Positions 34,763 through 45,559 of a stretch of 64,000 bases of DNA are shown piece after piece; position 1 is the first letter of the stretch, and each line of letters starts with the position of its first letter. Origin of the DNA: Cheiracanthium punctorium (lineage: Eukaryota > Arthropoda > Arachnida > Araneae > Cheiracanthiidae). Location of the stretch: assembly GCA_038373885.1 (NCBI GenBank), contig JAWZYV010013295.1:62001-126000 (forward strand). The letters run 5' to 3'. The notes beneath the pieces are model-generated. The model saw nothing but the letters and a program-made list of their open reading frames with translations, did no database searches and had not been told where the DNA came from. The position numbers and the translations under genes were made by a program.

Positions 34763-36456
34763 TCTGCATGTGCCTTTTTAAATCATACTTGAGATGTCTG
34801 AAAGAGTTGTGTAGTGCAAGTTTTGGGAAGGGGAAAAAAAAAAAAAAAAAAATGCTTCTACTCTTCAGACACCCTAAGAAGTCTGCAGTATACCTATATA
34901 ATACCATCACCTTTTGGTTGCTTCCCAAAATGTTTTCTGGCTCTATTCCGGTGTATAATCAAAGTTAAGAGATTAAAGTAAATTTATTACTGAAGGCTTG
35001 GATACATAAATTTTCAATAAAAGTATTCATATTTCACATGATTTTTTATATTTAGTATTTTACTGATGTGCAAAAAATAATAAATGGTAAAAACTATAAA
35101 AGAATTTACTCACTTAGTAACAAAGTCTCTTTTGCCAAAAGGAGACTAAAATCAGCCTTTATTTTTCAAGCCAATTAAAATAAATCTTTAAAAATGTACT
35201 TCCTCAAATTAAAAAGTTATCAGGCTATCAAGAACATAGATAGCACATTCCTGTCTTCACAAAAAAAAAAAAAAAAATGGGGAGGACTATATCCCACTAC
35301 TATGCTTATAGTCTACGTTCAGCAAGTATAATTAAATTAAAAAAATTATTTGCAAGTGTGACAACAATTTATTTTAGTGAAATCGGCATTAACTAAGACT
35401 TACTATTTAATACTTCTAATGTTAAAAGTTTGGAAATGAATAAGCATAGCAATAAGATAACTGAAAGATTTTTTTAGAAACTTGACATAGATATAAAAAC
35501 AAAAAGACTAGGATCAAGTTTAAAAGAGGAGCAGAAAAGTCATATCTTACATTTTAATTAAGTAAAGCAAAAATTAAAATAAAACTACCGATAAAACATA
35601 GTACATCTAGTACTTTGTATAACAAACTAGTTTAATATTATGTTACCCAAAATTGCAAATAAATTTTCCGCGCCTACAAGACCTATCTTAATTCAACAAA
35701 CTGTCCAATAACCATATAAGGAATATCGCTGAAAAAAAAAAAAAAAAAAAAAAAAATTCTTACCGACTAATTACTGCGAGTATGATAATATTCCTGCATT
35801 AGCCTTTAAATATATATAATCATATACAAAGATTTCAACTTACCATTAAATTTTATATATTAAAAATTGATGGCTAGCTGAGTAATTCTATGACGTTTAT
35901 TTGTAAACAAGTTCACGTTGCAAGTAATGATGTAAACGTGATAAGAACATGACTTCGCCGCATACGTCAAAATAAGAATAATGCACTTTAAAACACGGTA
36001 CAGTTACAATAGTACAATAAAGGAATACTATGTTAAGTAATCAATAAGAATTTTGCTGAATGCAGAAGTGCTACCAGATATTTTCATTGGACCCTGACAT
36101 GACAGGTTTTGGAGGAAATTAAGATAGCGTCGACTTACGATAGGACTAACCAATGACTGTAATTAAGCAGAGATTTCGGGAATGGAAAAAAAAAAAAAAA
36201 AAAAAAAGACTGCGTTTGTTGGCTAAAGCATCCTATGTTTTAAATAAGAAAAAAATTATTTAGTTCCTGCAAGCTAAACTAGATTTTAAGTTCAATTACC
36301 TTAAGCTAATGGGTGAGGTTCGGAAAACCAGAGAATCAGCGTTTAAGGTCAAAATAAATAACAGATTTAGGCACTTCTTTTATAAAGAAACAAGAATATC
36401 GTTAAAATAACAAAAAATAAAAGGAAACACATAATAATAATCAGCAATTTTCATAC
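34763..36456. other. Proximal part of Mnt intron 1, no element boundaries seen
   Basis: AT-rich intronic DNA with A-runs at 34830, 35260, 35735 and 36185 and no paired inverted repeats. No ORF resembles a protein. It is the least repeat-interrupted stretch of the intron, which fits with lying near the promoter. Confidence 0.4.
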
Positions 36457-36462
36457 CACGTG
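36457..36462. promoter_or_regulatory. E-box CACGTG at the exon 1 splice donor
   Basis: The last six bases of exon 1 form CACGTG, the binding site of Max-network dimers including Mnt-Max. The sequence is shared with the Ala-Arg codons and the donor, so it may be coincidental. Confidence 0.4.
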
Positions 36463-36532
36463 CTTTTGCTGCAGACCGATATTCGACATATTTTGCGGCC
36501 TCCAGTAAGGTTTCTATGCTCATCTCATTCAT
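36457..36532 (-). CDS. Mnt: Mnt-like gene, first coding exon (Sin3-interaction domain)
   Basis: The minus strand encodes MNEMSIETLLEAAKYVEYR then SAAKAR and one base of a split Gly codon before GTATGA. MSIETLLEAA at the N terminus is the amphipathic Sin3-interaction helix of Mnt; Mxd proteins have the variant NIQMLLEAADYLE. Vertebrate MNT starts at the Met before SIETLL, so either ATG (36530-36532 or 36521-36523) may be used. The donor is phase-matched to the acceptor at 8685. In the protein this helix recruits the Sin3/HDAC corepressor, while the absent C-terminal bHLH-zipper pairs with Max. A 15-codon ORF upstream in the same frame ends in TAA at 36569-36571. Alternative: another SID-bearing Max-network protein. 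Confidence 0.8.
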
Positions 36533-36760
36533 GGGCTGGCCATGCAGGTAATCGTTCGCACTGGTAGCTTAAAACTTTTCAAGTAATTCATCTGCGGATA
36601 TAGTTTTGTCCATCATCGCCAGGTTTTCACGCTCAAGATGGCGGGGATGACATCAAAACACATAGAACAGAGGCATTTTAAGCACCACGTGGTAACCGTG
36701 ATTGACGTTGGTTCCTTTAACGCAGTAGTTGAGCAATCAGATTTGTTTACACCCCAAAAC
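36533..36760 (-). promoter_or_regulatory. Putative 5' UTR and promoter of the Mnt-like gene
   Basis: This stretch is richer in G+C and CpG than its surroundings. CAAGATGGCGG at 36634-36644 matches the YY1-type core-promoter element, here on the strand opposite to the gene. An E-box CACGTG lies at 36686-36691. A short upstream ORF starts with tandem ATGs at 36616 and stops at 36569. The transcription start was not determined; the extent is a guess. Confidence 0.45.
36686..36691. promoter_or_regulatory. Upstream E-box CACGTG
   Basis: CACGTG within ACCACGTGGT, itself a 10-bp palindrome, about 155 bp upstream of the start codon. It is a candidate site for autoregulation. Confidence 0.5.
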
Positions 36761-38176
36761 AGCGGCGTACCTGTAAAATGCTTCAAAAAATCACTCCAAA
36801 TCCAATAGCTGTTTTATCGGACAAAACTCAAAACAAGTAAAAAACAAAAAATCAACCAAAGTACTAGCTTTAAACATAAATGCAGCGTGTAGTAGTGCTG
36901 TTGTTTACTGCTGATGCTCAGATCAATGATTGTCGAATACAGCTATAATGCAATTTTAAATTACAAAACAGAGAAGAAAGTTAGCGCAGAGGAAAGTAAA
37001 ATGCTTTTAATAAGTCAAAATAGAAACCTTTTAATGCAGTTGACCGATCGAAATTACTCGTGACCTGCGTTAATACAAAACCCACGTTATTATGTTTGCA
37101 TGAGTTAGAGGCTTTTCACCAATAAAAGGAAAGCACACCATCAACGAGGCGGGGCTATTATCACATGGGCCATATGCCATTCTTCCAGTAATTGTTTACA
37201 CCCCCTCCAATATTAAAAACATAAATAAAAGTTAAATGTATAAATAAGTATGTTTCACACTGAAAAGTTTTTAATTTCTATTCAATTGAAATAATAGTGT
37301 CTAGAATCATTCATAAACACTTTATGAAATGTTTAAAATTTCATTGTTTATTTTGACAAGTGATAACTACAAATACTAATTTGTGGTGCTGCCATCTTTT
37401 GTAAATATTAATAACTAATATAAATTGTATAATATTTTTTATAGGAAAAGAAAAGGAAATATAAACTAATCTATTAAATAAACGACGTTTAACACATAAA
37501 ATTAATTATAAGTTGATCTTGAATAACCAGCTTTATCCTTAAATATTTTAGTTACAATATACTTTTGTGATCAATAGTATGCATCATGATTTTGTTATTT
37601 ATATTTAACGGTTCTATTTCAGTACTGTAGAGTGACGCACCCAGGAATTTCATAGGGATAAATAGATTTATCTATTTTAGCAATATAGATTTATCGGTAC
37701 TCTTCCGTTAGCCGGGCGCAAACGAAAAATAGCCAAATAATGTAGAATTCTGCCAAATTTCATATAACCAACTGGGTATTGAATACGAATCATAATACAG
37801 TTGTAGATAGGCCCAACACTACTTAAGAGAAGTTTGTGTAGAAGTGTTAACGGAACAGGAGCAAAAAAAAAAATCGGTAGTCCTGAAAAAAAATAGTTGA
37901 GATAGACGAGAGCTTATTTACAAAACGAAAGAACAATGCCGGGCGACAAATGTTGAATTTATGTGGAGACGAGGAGTAAACGATCCATTTGAGCAAATTC
38001 TCAAGGACATCACCGTATTCTGGAAAAACCAATAATTATAAGCATTCTTTTGGGTAAAACTGTTTTGTTTATAATTCATTAATATTTGTTTATGGGTGAA
38101 TTTGTTTTGCTTACTATTAATTAATATTTGCTTGTAGTTGAACGTTTTCGACTTTTATTCCGTTGACTGTTTTAGT
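36761..38176. other. Upstream intergenic sequence, no gene recognised
   Basis: No ORF or paired inverted repeats stood out. GTGCTGCCATCTTTTG at 37386-37401 resembles the inverse of a CTCF-type core, weakly. Confidence 0.4.
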
Positions 38177-39227
38177 CAGGGGCGGATCCAGAGAAACCAT
38201 CTGGGGGGGGGGGGGGGAGTTCCGTTTTTCATTAGGATAATACATTGATTTCCCAATACTTTTTCTCCCAATGTATAATTAGACTCGGTATATCACAACT
38301 AAATAAGTATGCTGTCTGCTGCAAGAACCGTCCAAAGAAAACTTGGAAGGGGGGGGGCAGAGCTATCGTGCGCCCTATACCGATCAAGTTAAGCGGATGC
38401 TCATAAGCCACATGTTTTATGCGTTTCAATGGACGACGGGCCTGATACGGAAAAAAAATGTTCCGTTGCTCTTTCCATTGTGTGGGGGGACAGGGTTGTC
38501 AGTTTAACAGATTAATCTTTCGTTAGTAGATCCCGACTGGTCATTAAAAGTCGTAAATTTCGTCAGAAAAATGTCGCCTTAAACACTGTAGTGACGACAA
38601 GACGTGGCTAATCAGCAACGACCTTTTTTCATGTTGTTGTTCGCGGACCGCATCCATTAACATTTTAGTGTGTACAGAGTATAATTGCTGAATGCATTAT
38701 TGAACCCATTTCACAGCCACCGTGCAATACACAGTGTTCACAGCATGCATTTTCGCATTTTAGGATGGCTTTTCTACGAGGACTGTGGTAAACCTACCTC
38801 AATTGCTATTTACAACTAATATCACTATTACCTGCTATTTACAATTTGAGCTTTCTTTTTTAAAACCAAGACCAGCTTTACATTGCCAGGTACTCGCTAT
38901 GTCTGATATCTTAGACTATGTTTTACTTTTATAATGAGGATTTGTACCTTTACGTCTGGGTGGTGTGGACAACTTATGAGAGCAGTTGAAAGAATGAAAG
39001 CTGTACAAATTGCGGAGATTTGGATTGTTTGTCTATGCGAATTGCCGCTGCGTTAACATGACTGCAGTAAGTAAGAGGGCATTCTCATCGCGAATTTTAC
39101 GACTTTTTAATGACAAATCGAGGTTTACCGATAAAAGATTTCTGCACTAAACCGCCGTCTCCTATAAAATGGAGAGAGTAACGGAAGATTTTTTCCTTGT
39201 GTCAGTGTCCCGTCTTCCATTCAAATG

Positions 39228-39400
39228 CATTGGAACCCACTAAAGTGACTAAGAGATCGTCTGTCTATCTCTATAGTGATCACTTTTGTGCAATTTCGCT
39301 TTACAACCATCACACTTTACCACCTTTGTAATGCGACCATCTTTATAAAGTGACCAGTTTTGTTCTTCCCAAGGGTAGTCCCATTAGACATATTCCACTG
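39228..39400. mobile_element. Possible short pogo-like MITE
   Basis: CATTGGAACCCAC near 39228 and TATTCCACTG at 39391-39400 followed by TA are weakly inverted. The internal sequence has repeated AAAGTGAC and ACTTT phrases in both orientations, typical of Tigger-like short elements. Left flank is not TA. Confidence 0.35.
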
Positions 39401-39624
39401 TACAAATAAAACTGGGAACTGTGCTCCAGCCACTGTGGCGATAGCGATGTTTAGTCCAGAAGAGTTCAATAAGTATTGGTGGAAATATTCTTGGTGTATA
39501 TACATATATACAGTTGGCCGTCTGTTTAACGACTTTCAAGGAACCAGGAAAAATCGTCCTTAAATAGAAATCTTCCTTAAACAGAATTTGTAAAAGAACA
39601 ACATTTCCCTTTATACTTTGGAAG

Positions 39625-39800
39625 GTGCCTGGTTTAAAACCTGCTCGCGTCCGCCGACCTAACCGTTCGGAGTTTTCCGGGCTTTCTTCCGAAACTTAGA
39701 GTAAATAAGGGTTGGGACCCCTTAGAAAGACCCCCACGGAGTCCACCCCACCCATCGGCTTAGAGTCCATGTGCAGATAATTGGCCGTAATCCTACATCA
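39625..39800 (+). repeat. SINE copy, truncated head
   Basis: The core CCGTTCGGAGTTTTCCG, AAACTTAGAGTAAATA and CTTAGAAAGACCCCCACGGA matches the SINEs at 32.4 and 32.7 kb. The head retains only TGGTTTAAAACC in the B-box position. No TSD was established. Confidence 0.75.
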
Positions 39801-40196
39801 CCAACACTAACCCATTACACTTTACATTCTTAGGACTGAATATTTTTCTTGACATATGGGCGTGTTTAAAGATGTGACTTTTATTATCGTTATATTATTT
39901 TATTATTCACAAAAATTATTTTAAGTTACCTTAAAAAAAATGGTAGTAAAAACAAACAATACAATAAAATTAGGTTTCAAGAAAATCAAAATGAGTCAGT
40001 TGTTTCATTTTTTGCCTTCCCGTTATCCTTTCTTCCAGATTTTCTCAAATGTGAAATGCGTCAGCTTCCATTTTTCTAGCTTACCAGCCGAAGCCTGAAA
40101 ATTTTGCATTCCAAATTTTTCTGCCAGAATAACAACACTGCAGTAATTGCTTGATTTTATTTTATTTTTGTAATACGAACAATTATCTACATGAGG

Positions 40197-40378
40197 GATC
40201 TAGGCCGAGTACGGGGTGCCCGACGTGGGGGTCTTAATCCGTACTTACGAGAAGTTTCGGAGAAAACTGCGAAAGACTCCGAACGGCGAGATTGACGGAC
40301 GCGACTTGAATTTGAACCAGGCACTTTTCTTTTCCCACTTGCGAGCGCAATGCGTTCAACCACTCGTCGGGCCTCCAG
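40197..40378 (-). repeat. SINE copy (minus strand)
   Basis: On the minus strand the head has TGGTTCAAATTCAAG (B-box position) preceded by GAGTGGTTGAACGC (A-box area). The core with CTCCGAAACTTCTCGTAA and a CCCCCACGTCGGGCACCCC block follows. Same family as the 32-kb copies. Confidence 0.75.
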
Positions 40379-40429
40379 AAATTGGTGTTATGTGGCAAGC
40401 CTATACTAGAGGCATATGCATTCTGGGGT

Positions 40430-40614
40430 GGTTACCTTGGTCGGAGGATTTTTTTAGAGGTTCTAACGCGTATTCACGTTAAATCTGGAGAAAACCATCT
40501 GGAAAAACTCCAGATAGTTAGATCGACAGGCGCGCGGTAGGCCCAAACTCGGGACCTTCACACTTCAGCCGCCTATCATGTCGAGTGTCTTATCCACTCG
40601 GCCATGGTGGGGCC
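40430..40614 (-). repeat. SINE copy with the best-preserved tRNA head (minus strand)
   Basis: On the minus strand the head begins GCCCCACCATGGCCGAGTGG, with A-box TGGCCGAGTGG (40594-40604) and a B-box region GGTCCCGAGTTTGGGCC (40540-40556). The spacing fits a tRNA of the long-variable-arm class. The core follows, with a CTGGAGTTTTTCCAG palindrome. It lies next to another minus-strand copy; both are followed by CAGAAATT on the head side. Confidence 0.8.
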
Positions 40615-41332
40615 CAGAAATTAGAATGTTGGATGCTCTTGCTTCATACAACCATTTGCATGCAGAAGTGCCTTGGCAAACTTTTCCAATCGGCAATATT
40701 GACTTCTCGGCCATTTGGATTTGGATCCCGAAAAAAAAATTTTGCTTCAAGAATTTTCTCTTTGCTTCTAAAATACCTTTGAGAATGCACTCAGGTAGTT
40801 AAAATTTCCTTGCGATTTGCACTTTTGACATTCCCCGACACTTTTTTCCCCACTCTTAAAAAAATTTTCCCCTGTTCTTGTAGCGTAAGATGAAAAAAAA
40901 AAAATCGTTGTTAACCAGAAACGACGTCGTCTTTGAATAGAAATTTTTTACGTTGGAGTTTCTGGGACTTTGAAATATCGTCTTTGGAAAGAGATCGCCG
41001 TTAAACAGAGAGTCAACTGCATATACAGTGCTACTTTTTAAAATTTCAGTTCCTGCGAAAATTTACAATTTTTTTTAACTTCCCTAATCCATAGTGTATT
41101 TCTAGCTCTAGGGGGGGGGGGCTCGAGCCCCCAGAGCCCCCCCCCACCCGTGGATCCGCCACTGGCCTAAACAGACTGGCCGCTGGTCAAAATAAGTTGC
41201 AGACGCGTTTGTATGATCGTGCATGCTAGCTTGCGATGAAATGCATCGAAAAAATTCTTAAAATTAAATTTAGAGGTAGTCAAAATCGGTTTTTTCGTCG
41301 AAATTTGGCCCCCCAAATTTTTCGGGATCACA

Positions 41333-41363
41333 TTACTTCCTTATACTACGTACAAGGAAGTAA
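41333..41363. other. Hairpin TTACTTCCTT / AAGGAAGTAA
   Basis: A perfect 10-bp stem with an 11-base loop. A similar stem (TACTTTCC/GGAAAGTA) lies near 48014-48050, next to related repeats. It probably marks the end of an element whose body is the repeat block that follows. Confidence 0.7.
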
Positions 41364-41379
41364 AAATGAATATTTGTGG

Positions 41380-41828
41380 GTACGTGTGTGTGTGTGTGTA
41401 TGACGTTGAAAAACTCCAAAACCGTCTGACCGATCACCATGAAATTTGGTACGCATGAGTCTTTTGTCACGGAGAAGGTTTCTATGCTATCCATTTTACT
41501 GTAGCTCGCTGCTAGGTGGCGCTGTAGAACGTCGAATACTATTCAACCACTTGCTATGAAAATACCGTTTAACTTACCTTGACGAAAATTGGTACGTATG
41601 GATATTTGAACATGGAGAATATTTTTACGCAATCCATTTTGATATAACTTGCCGCTAGGTGGCGCTGCAGAGCGTCGAATTCTATTCCTTTGGACCGCTT
41701 GCTCTGAAAATACCGTTCAACCAATTTTGATGTAAATTGCTATTTATGGATATTCGAACACGGAGGAGGTTTTAATGCTATCCATTTTCCTCTAGCTAAT
41801 CGCTAGGTGGCGCTGCAGAACGTTGAAT
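41380..41828 (+). repeat. Three tandem repeats of about 145 bp with CTCF-like cores
   Basis: After a GT microsatellite, three units repeat. Each contains GGAG(A/G)AGGTTT-type text, CTATCCATTTT, and GCTAGGTGGCGCTG (near 41511, 41654 and 41802) followed by AACGTCGAAT or close variants. CCGCTAGGTGGCGCTG matches the CTCF core consensus well in the second unit. The block is cut at 41829 by a CAGGGCCGG terminus. Confidence 0.8.
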
Positions 41829-41920
41829 CAGGGCCGGTTTTAGGAATTCTTTTGGCGTAGGCGAGATCTGATTTTACGCCCCCTTGCATGAAAAGCTGCT
41901 TTTACGCCCCCCCTCATTTG
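41829..41920. mobile_element. hAT-like terminus CAGGGCCGGTTTTAGG
   Basis: The motif at 41829 and the following TTTTACGCCCCC repeats look like the left end of a Tip100-type hAT MITE. Its right end was not found; another MITE begins at 41921. Confidence 0.5.
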
Positions 41921-42138
41921 CATGGGCGCCCATAAGGGTGGCAAAGTAGAGTACTTGCTCCCCCATTACACATGAATAATTCATCATGGGATTTTGCATA
42001 TTGTGTTACGTTGTAAACCAAAGGGCATCACAAAGCAAAATCGGTATTCCAATTGTTGCAAGTGTGAAATTTGACACCCTCTGGAAAAAAAGTTTTGAAG
42101 TTTGCCTTCTCCTAAAAAAATTCCTATGGTCGCCCATG
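41921..42138. mobile_element. MITE of the GGGCGCCC family, copy 1
   Basis: Left end CATGGGCGCCCATAAGG and right end CCTATGGTCGCCCATG are inverted. The flanks CTCATTTG and CTTATTTG give a 7/8 TSD. GGCAAAGTAGAGTACTTGC lies just inside the left end, as in the other copies. Confidence 0.85.
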
Positions 42139-42697
42139 CTTATTTGCTTTCCTCCTCACTTCCTCTTAATGAGAAAAGCAATTGAACTATATTAAATATA
42201 TACTGAAAAGTATATCTTAAATGTTTAAATTTGTATTATATGCAAAAATTTATAAAATACTTCACACGGAAGTATTATCGTCATGCGTCATCATCTCTCA
42301 GCATTAAGAATAGCGACTCTCTTAACGGTGAATTTCGAAGTCTGCGAAAGTCACCTTTTCCCAACAGATGGCGCTGAATTTCACAGCCGATTTTCTCATT
42401 AAAATGCGTTCACAGATCCCGTTTTTAGGTAACGCCTTTCTTGCGCGCTTTCAAGGCGGCGCTTTCTTGTGATTTGTTGAATTGTGTACACGGGGTGTGT
42501 GTGTGTGTGGGGGGGGGGCAGGGGTGAAAAGAGCGGTGGATTCGAACCCGTTTCAGTTAAAGAAGCTTTTTTTCTCTAGTGTGCACATAAGGAAGGAATA
42601 GGAATTGCACATAAAGTTTTCGAAAAGTGACACATACTGATAAATTGCCAATTTTTGAGAATTTTTTTTTAAGTTTAACTATTGATACACGCCCAGC

Positions 42698-42865
42698 CAG
42701 GGGCGTAGCCAAGGGGGGGGTTAGGGGGGTCATAACCCCCCCATGAGAAATTTTTTGCCATACAAAATGTATATTCTTCACTACATTATCACACACACGT
42801 ATACATATATATGAGTTGTAGTAGTCGTAACCCCCCCCCATGAAAAATTTCTGGCTACGCCCCTG
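42698..42865. mobile_element. 168-bp hAT-like MITE
   Basis: CAGGGGCGTAGCCA is mirrored by TGGCTACGCCCCTG. The flanks CGCCCAGC and TGCCCAGC agree at 7/8. G-run, then GTCATAACCCCCC, then a C-run at the right: the ends are nearly palindromic over about 50 bp. Confidence 0.9.
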
Positions 42866-43561
42866 TGCCCAGCGCTTATTATAGTGTATAGTACAGCTGG
42901 TAAAGAGGCATTCTAAAATGACAGAATTTCTTTATTTGTATATTTATGCACCAAAATCACATGCTTTTTTTGAAACTACAGTTACATTTTTGTCAGAGTA
43001 ACACCTTCTGAAAAATTTTCCAATTTTAAGCATTTTTTTTTTTTTTTTATAAGGTTTCGTAACCGATACAGGTTTATCTTTTGTTCATGTGTATAGTACA
43101 GCTTTTAAACAACCATCCTAAAAATTTTGAAGTTCTTGACATAATTAGTTTTTTGTATTTGGGAAACAAAATCTGGTGTTTTTCCAGATATACAGCGTTT
43201 CTTTCATGTCGAAGAAACAATATCTAATTGCGGTCTTGGTACACAAACTAAAATAAACTAATGTACCAAGAACAGGAAAAAATTCAGTAATATTCTTAAT
43301 AAAATGCACTACACACTGAAACAAATTTGAAACCTGTGTCTTTTATTAAGATTTCAGAAAATAAAAATCTTAAACGTGGAATTGCTCGGAAAAATTTTTG
43401 TACGACTGATACGTTATGCAAAATTCTCGATATTTAAGAATTGTTTCTAAAAGTTTTGTTACTGATATAGGTTTATGGTTTATTTCAGTACGTAGCACAG
43501 CTCGTAAAGAGGCATTTTAAAAATTTTGACGTTCATTACATAATTCGTTTATTTGTATTTA

Positions 43562-43991
43562 CATAGGCGCACCCAAGGGGGGAGTGCTATGGGGGCTCAA
43601 GTCCCCTCCAAAGGTGGAAAGTTTGAAGTGAAAAACTTTAAAAAATGAAAATTGTCACTAATGAATTATTACTATTATTATTATTTATTGTCTTCAAATT
43701 ATTTCTAAAGTATTTTTTAGCTAAAAAGATGTTAGTTTTTAAATAAATACTTACAAAGAGTTTATGAAACACTGTTAAAGTCAGTTACAATATCACTGAA
43801 AAGATCAGATAATTATTTATTACTCTATAATGCGCTTTTGCTTGTGGGCTTGTGTTGTATGGGCAAATCAAGTGGTACAGAATATTTTGACGTTATAAGA
43901 GGGTTTTAACTATTATCGATCTCAATATGACCGAGTTCAGCAGTATTTTCAGCTCAGCCCCCCCTAAACTAAAATCCTGGGTGCGCCACTG
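43562..43991. mobile_element. 430-bp hAT-like MITE, TSD TGTATTTA
   Basis: CATAGGCGCACCCAAGG and the right end TCCTGGGTGCGCCACTG are inverted. TGTATTTA flanks both sides exactly (43554-43561, 43992-43999). Because it sits in a tandem array, the empty site can be compared with the other units. Confidence 0.95.
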
Positions 43992-44792
43992 TGTATTTAT
44001 GTACCAAAATCACAGGATTTTCACGAAACCACAGTGAAATCTTTTGTAAGAGTAACACATTCTGAAAACTTTCCATTTTTAAGAATTTTTTCTAAAAGTT
44101 CCCTAACTGATACAGTTTTATCTTTTGTTACTGTGTATAGTACCGCTTATAAACAGCCATCCTGAAAATTTTGAAGTTTTTTACACAATTAGTTTTTTTG
44201 TATTTGTGAAACAAAGTCTGATGTTTTTACAGATATACAGGGTTTGTTGCATATCTTAGAAACAAAATATAATCGTGGTGTTGGTACACAAATTAAAATA
44301 AACTAATCGCACCAAGAATAACAAAAAATTTAGTAAGATTCTTAATAAGATGCACTACACACTGTAACAAATTTGAAACCTGTGCCTTTTATGAAAATTT
44401 CAGAAAAAAATATCTTAAACATGAAATTGCTCAGAAATTTTTTTGTATGAGTGATACATTATGCAAAATTGTCGTTTTTAAAGATTTTTTTTTTTTTTTA
44501 AGTTTTGTAACTCGTATAGGTTTATCGTTTATTTCAGTATGTAGTACAGCTTGTAAAGAGGCATTTTAAAAATTTTGAAGTTCATGACATAATCTCTTTA
44601 TTTGTATATTTATGTACCAAATCACCGGCGAAACCACAGTGAAATTTTTGAAACAGTAACACATTCTGAAAATTTTCCATTTATAAGAAGTTTTTATGAG
44701 AGTTTCGTAACTGATACAGATTTATCTTTTATTCCTGTGTATAGTACAGCTTATAAGCAGCCATCCTGAAAATTTTGAAATTCGAGACACAA

Positions 44793-45404
44793 CAGTGGCG
44801 CACCCAGGTTTTTGGCTTAGGGAGGGGGTGGGGCTGGGGTTACAATTACTGCTGAAATCGGTTATAGTGACCTAGATTATAATTACAACTCTTTTATAAC
44901 CAGCGGCGTATGCAGACTTCCTTCAAGGTGAGGGGGTGGGTGGGTGTAGACATAACTTTGTGTAAAAATGCGTAATATTTAAGCTAAAAACTCAAAATTT
45001 ATTGACATTTTGTTAAAAAAAACTTTAACAAGGGGAAGGTTTGAACCCCCCCCCCCTTGTATACGTCACTGCTTATAACGTTCAAACATTAGAACTTGTC
45101 CATACAACAAAAGCCCACTATCAACATAACTCATTAAAGTCATAAATGATTATTCAACATTTAAGAGACACTGTGCCCAAGTTTAACTTTATTTTATATA
45201 TTAACTGTAAGTATTTATTTAAAAACCATCACCCCCCCACTTTTAATTAATCCCCCTCCCCCACAAAAACATTAGAAATAATTTGAAGACAATTTTAAAA
45301 ATAAAATATTTTAATTCATTAGAGACAAATTTCAATTTTTAAAGCTTTTCGCATCTAACTCTCCGGGTATAGGGGGGCTTTAGCCCACCCTGGGAGCGCC
45401 TATG
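44793..45404. mobile_element. 612-bp hAT-like MITE in the tandem array
   Basis: CAGTGGCGCACCCAGG is mirrored by CCTGGGAGCGCCTATG. The flanks AGACACAA and TGACATAA agree at 6/8. It is of the same kind as 43562-43991 and has itself been hit by the 171-bp MITE at 44901. Confidence 0.8.
44901..45071. mobile_element. 171-bp MITE nested in the 612-bp MITE
   Basis: CAGCGGCGTATGCAGAC is mirrored loosely by TTGTATACGTCACTG. The flanks TTTATAAC and CTTATAAC agree at 7/8. G-rich left and C-run right. Confidence 0.8.
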
Positions 45405-45559
45405 TGACATAATTAGTTTTTTTTGTATTTGTGAAATGAAATCTGATGTTTTTCTAGAAATACAGCGTCTCTCGCATGTCGAAGAAACAAAATCTAATCG
45501 CGGTCCTGGTACACAAATTACAATAAACTAATTGCACACAGGGACCGATCTACACACTT

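Larger units (their letters stand above)
39511..41019. mobile_element. pogo/Tigger-like element
   Basis: CAGTTGGCCGTCTGTTTAAC at the left is mirrored by GTTAAACAGAGAGTCAACTG at the right. The left flank is TA; the right flank is CA and probably mutated. The termini match the CAGTTGAC....GTTTAAC style of Tigger-like elements. No transposase remains, and the interior is largely SINE insertions. Confidence 0.7.
38177..41164. mobile_element. 3-kb hAT-like element with CAGTGGCGGATCCA-type ends
   Basis: CAGGGGCGGATCCAGAG at the left is mirrored by GTGGATCCGCCACTG at the right, with long G- and C-runs inside both. The flanks GTTTTAGT and GCCTAAAC do not form a direct TSD. The two ends may therefore belong to separate elements, or one flank was rearranged. 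Contents include a pogo-like element and several SINEs. Confidence 0.6.
42880..45538 (+). repeat. Tandem array of about 600-bp units
   Basis: Anchors recur at matching spacing once insertions are subtracted: GTATAGTACAGCT, CACCAAAATCAC or variant, TTTTCCA.TTT.AG, TGATACAG.TTTATCTTTT, GAAGAAACAA.ATCTAAT and AAATTTGAAACCTGTG. Units begin near 42884, 43490 and 44535. The repeats are around 85 percent alike by eye. The last is cut at about 45538. The array carries three MITEs (43562-43991, 44793-45404, 44901-45071). No coding potential; it may be the inside of a large Helitron or satellite. Confidence 0.75.
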
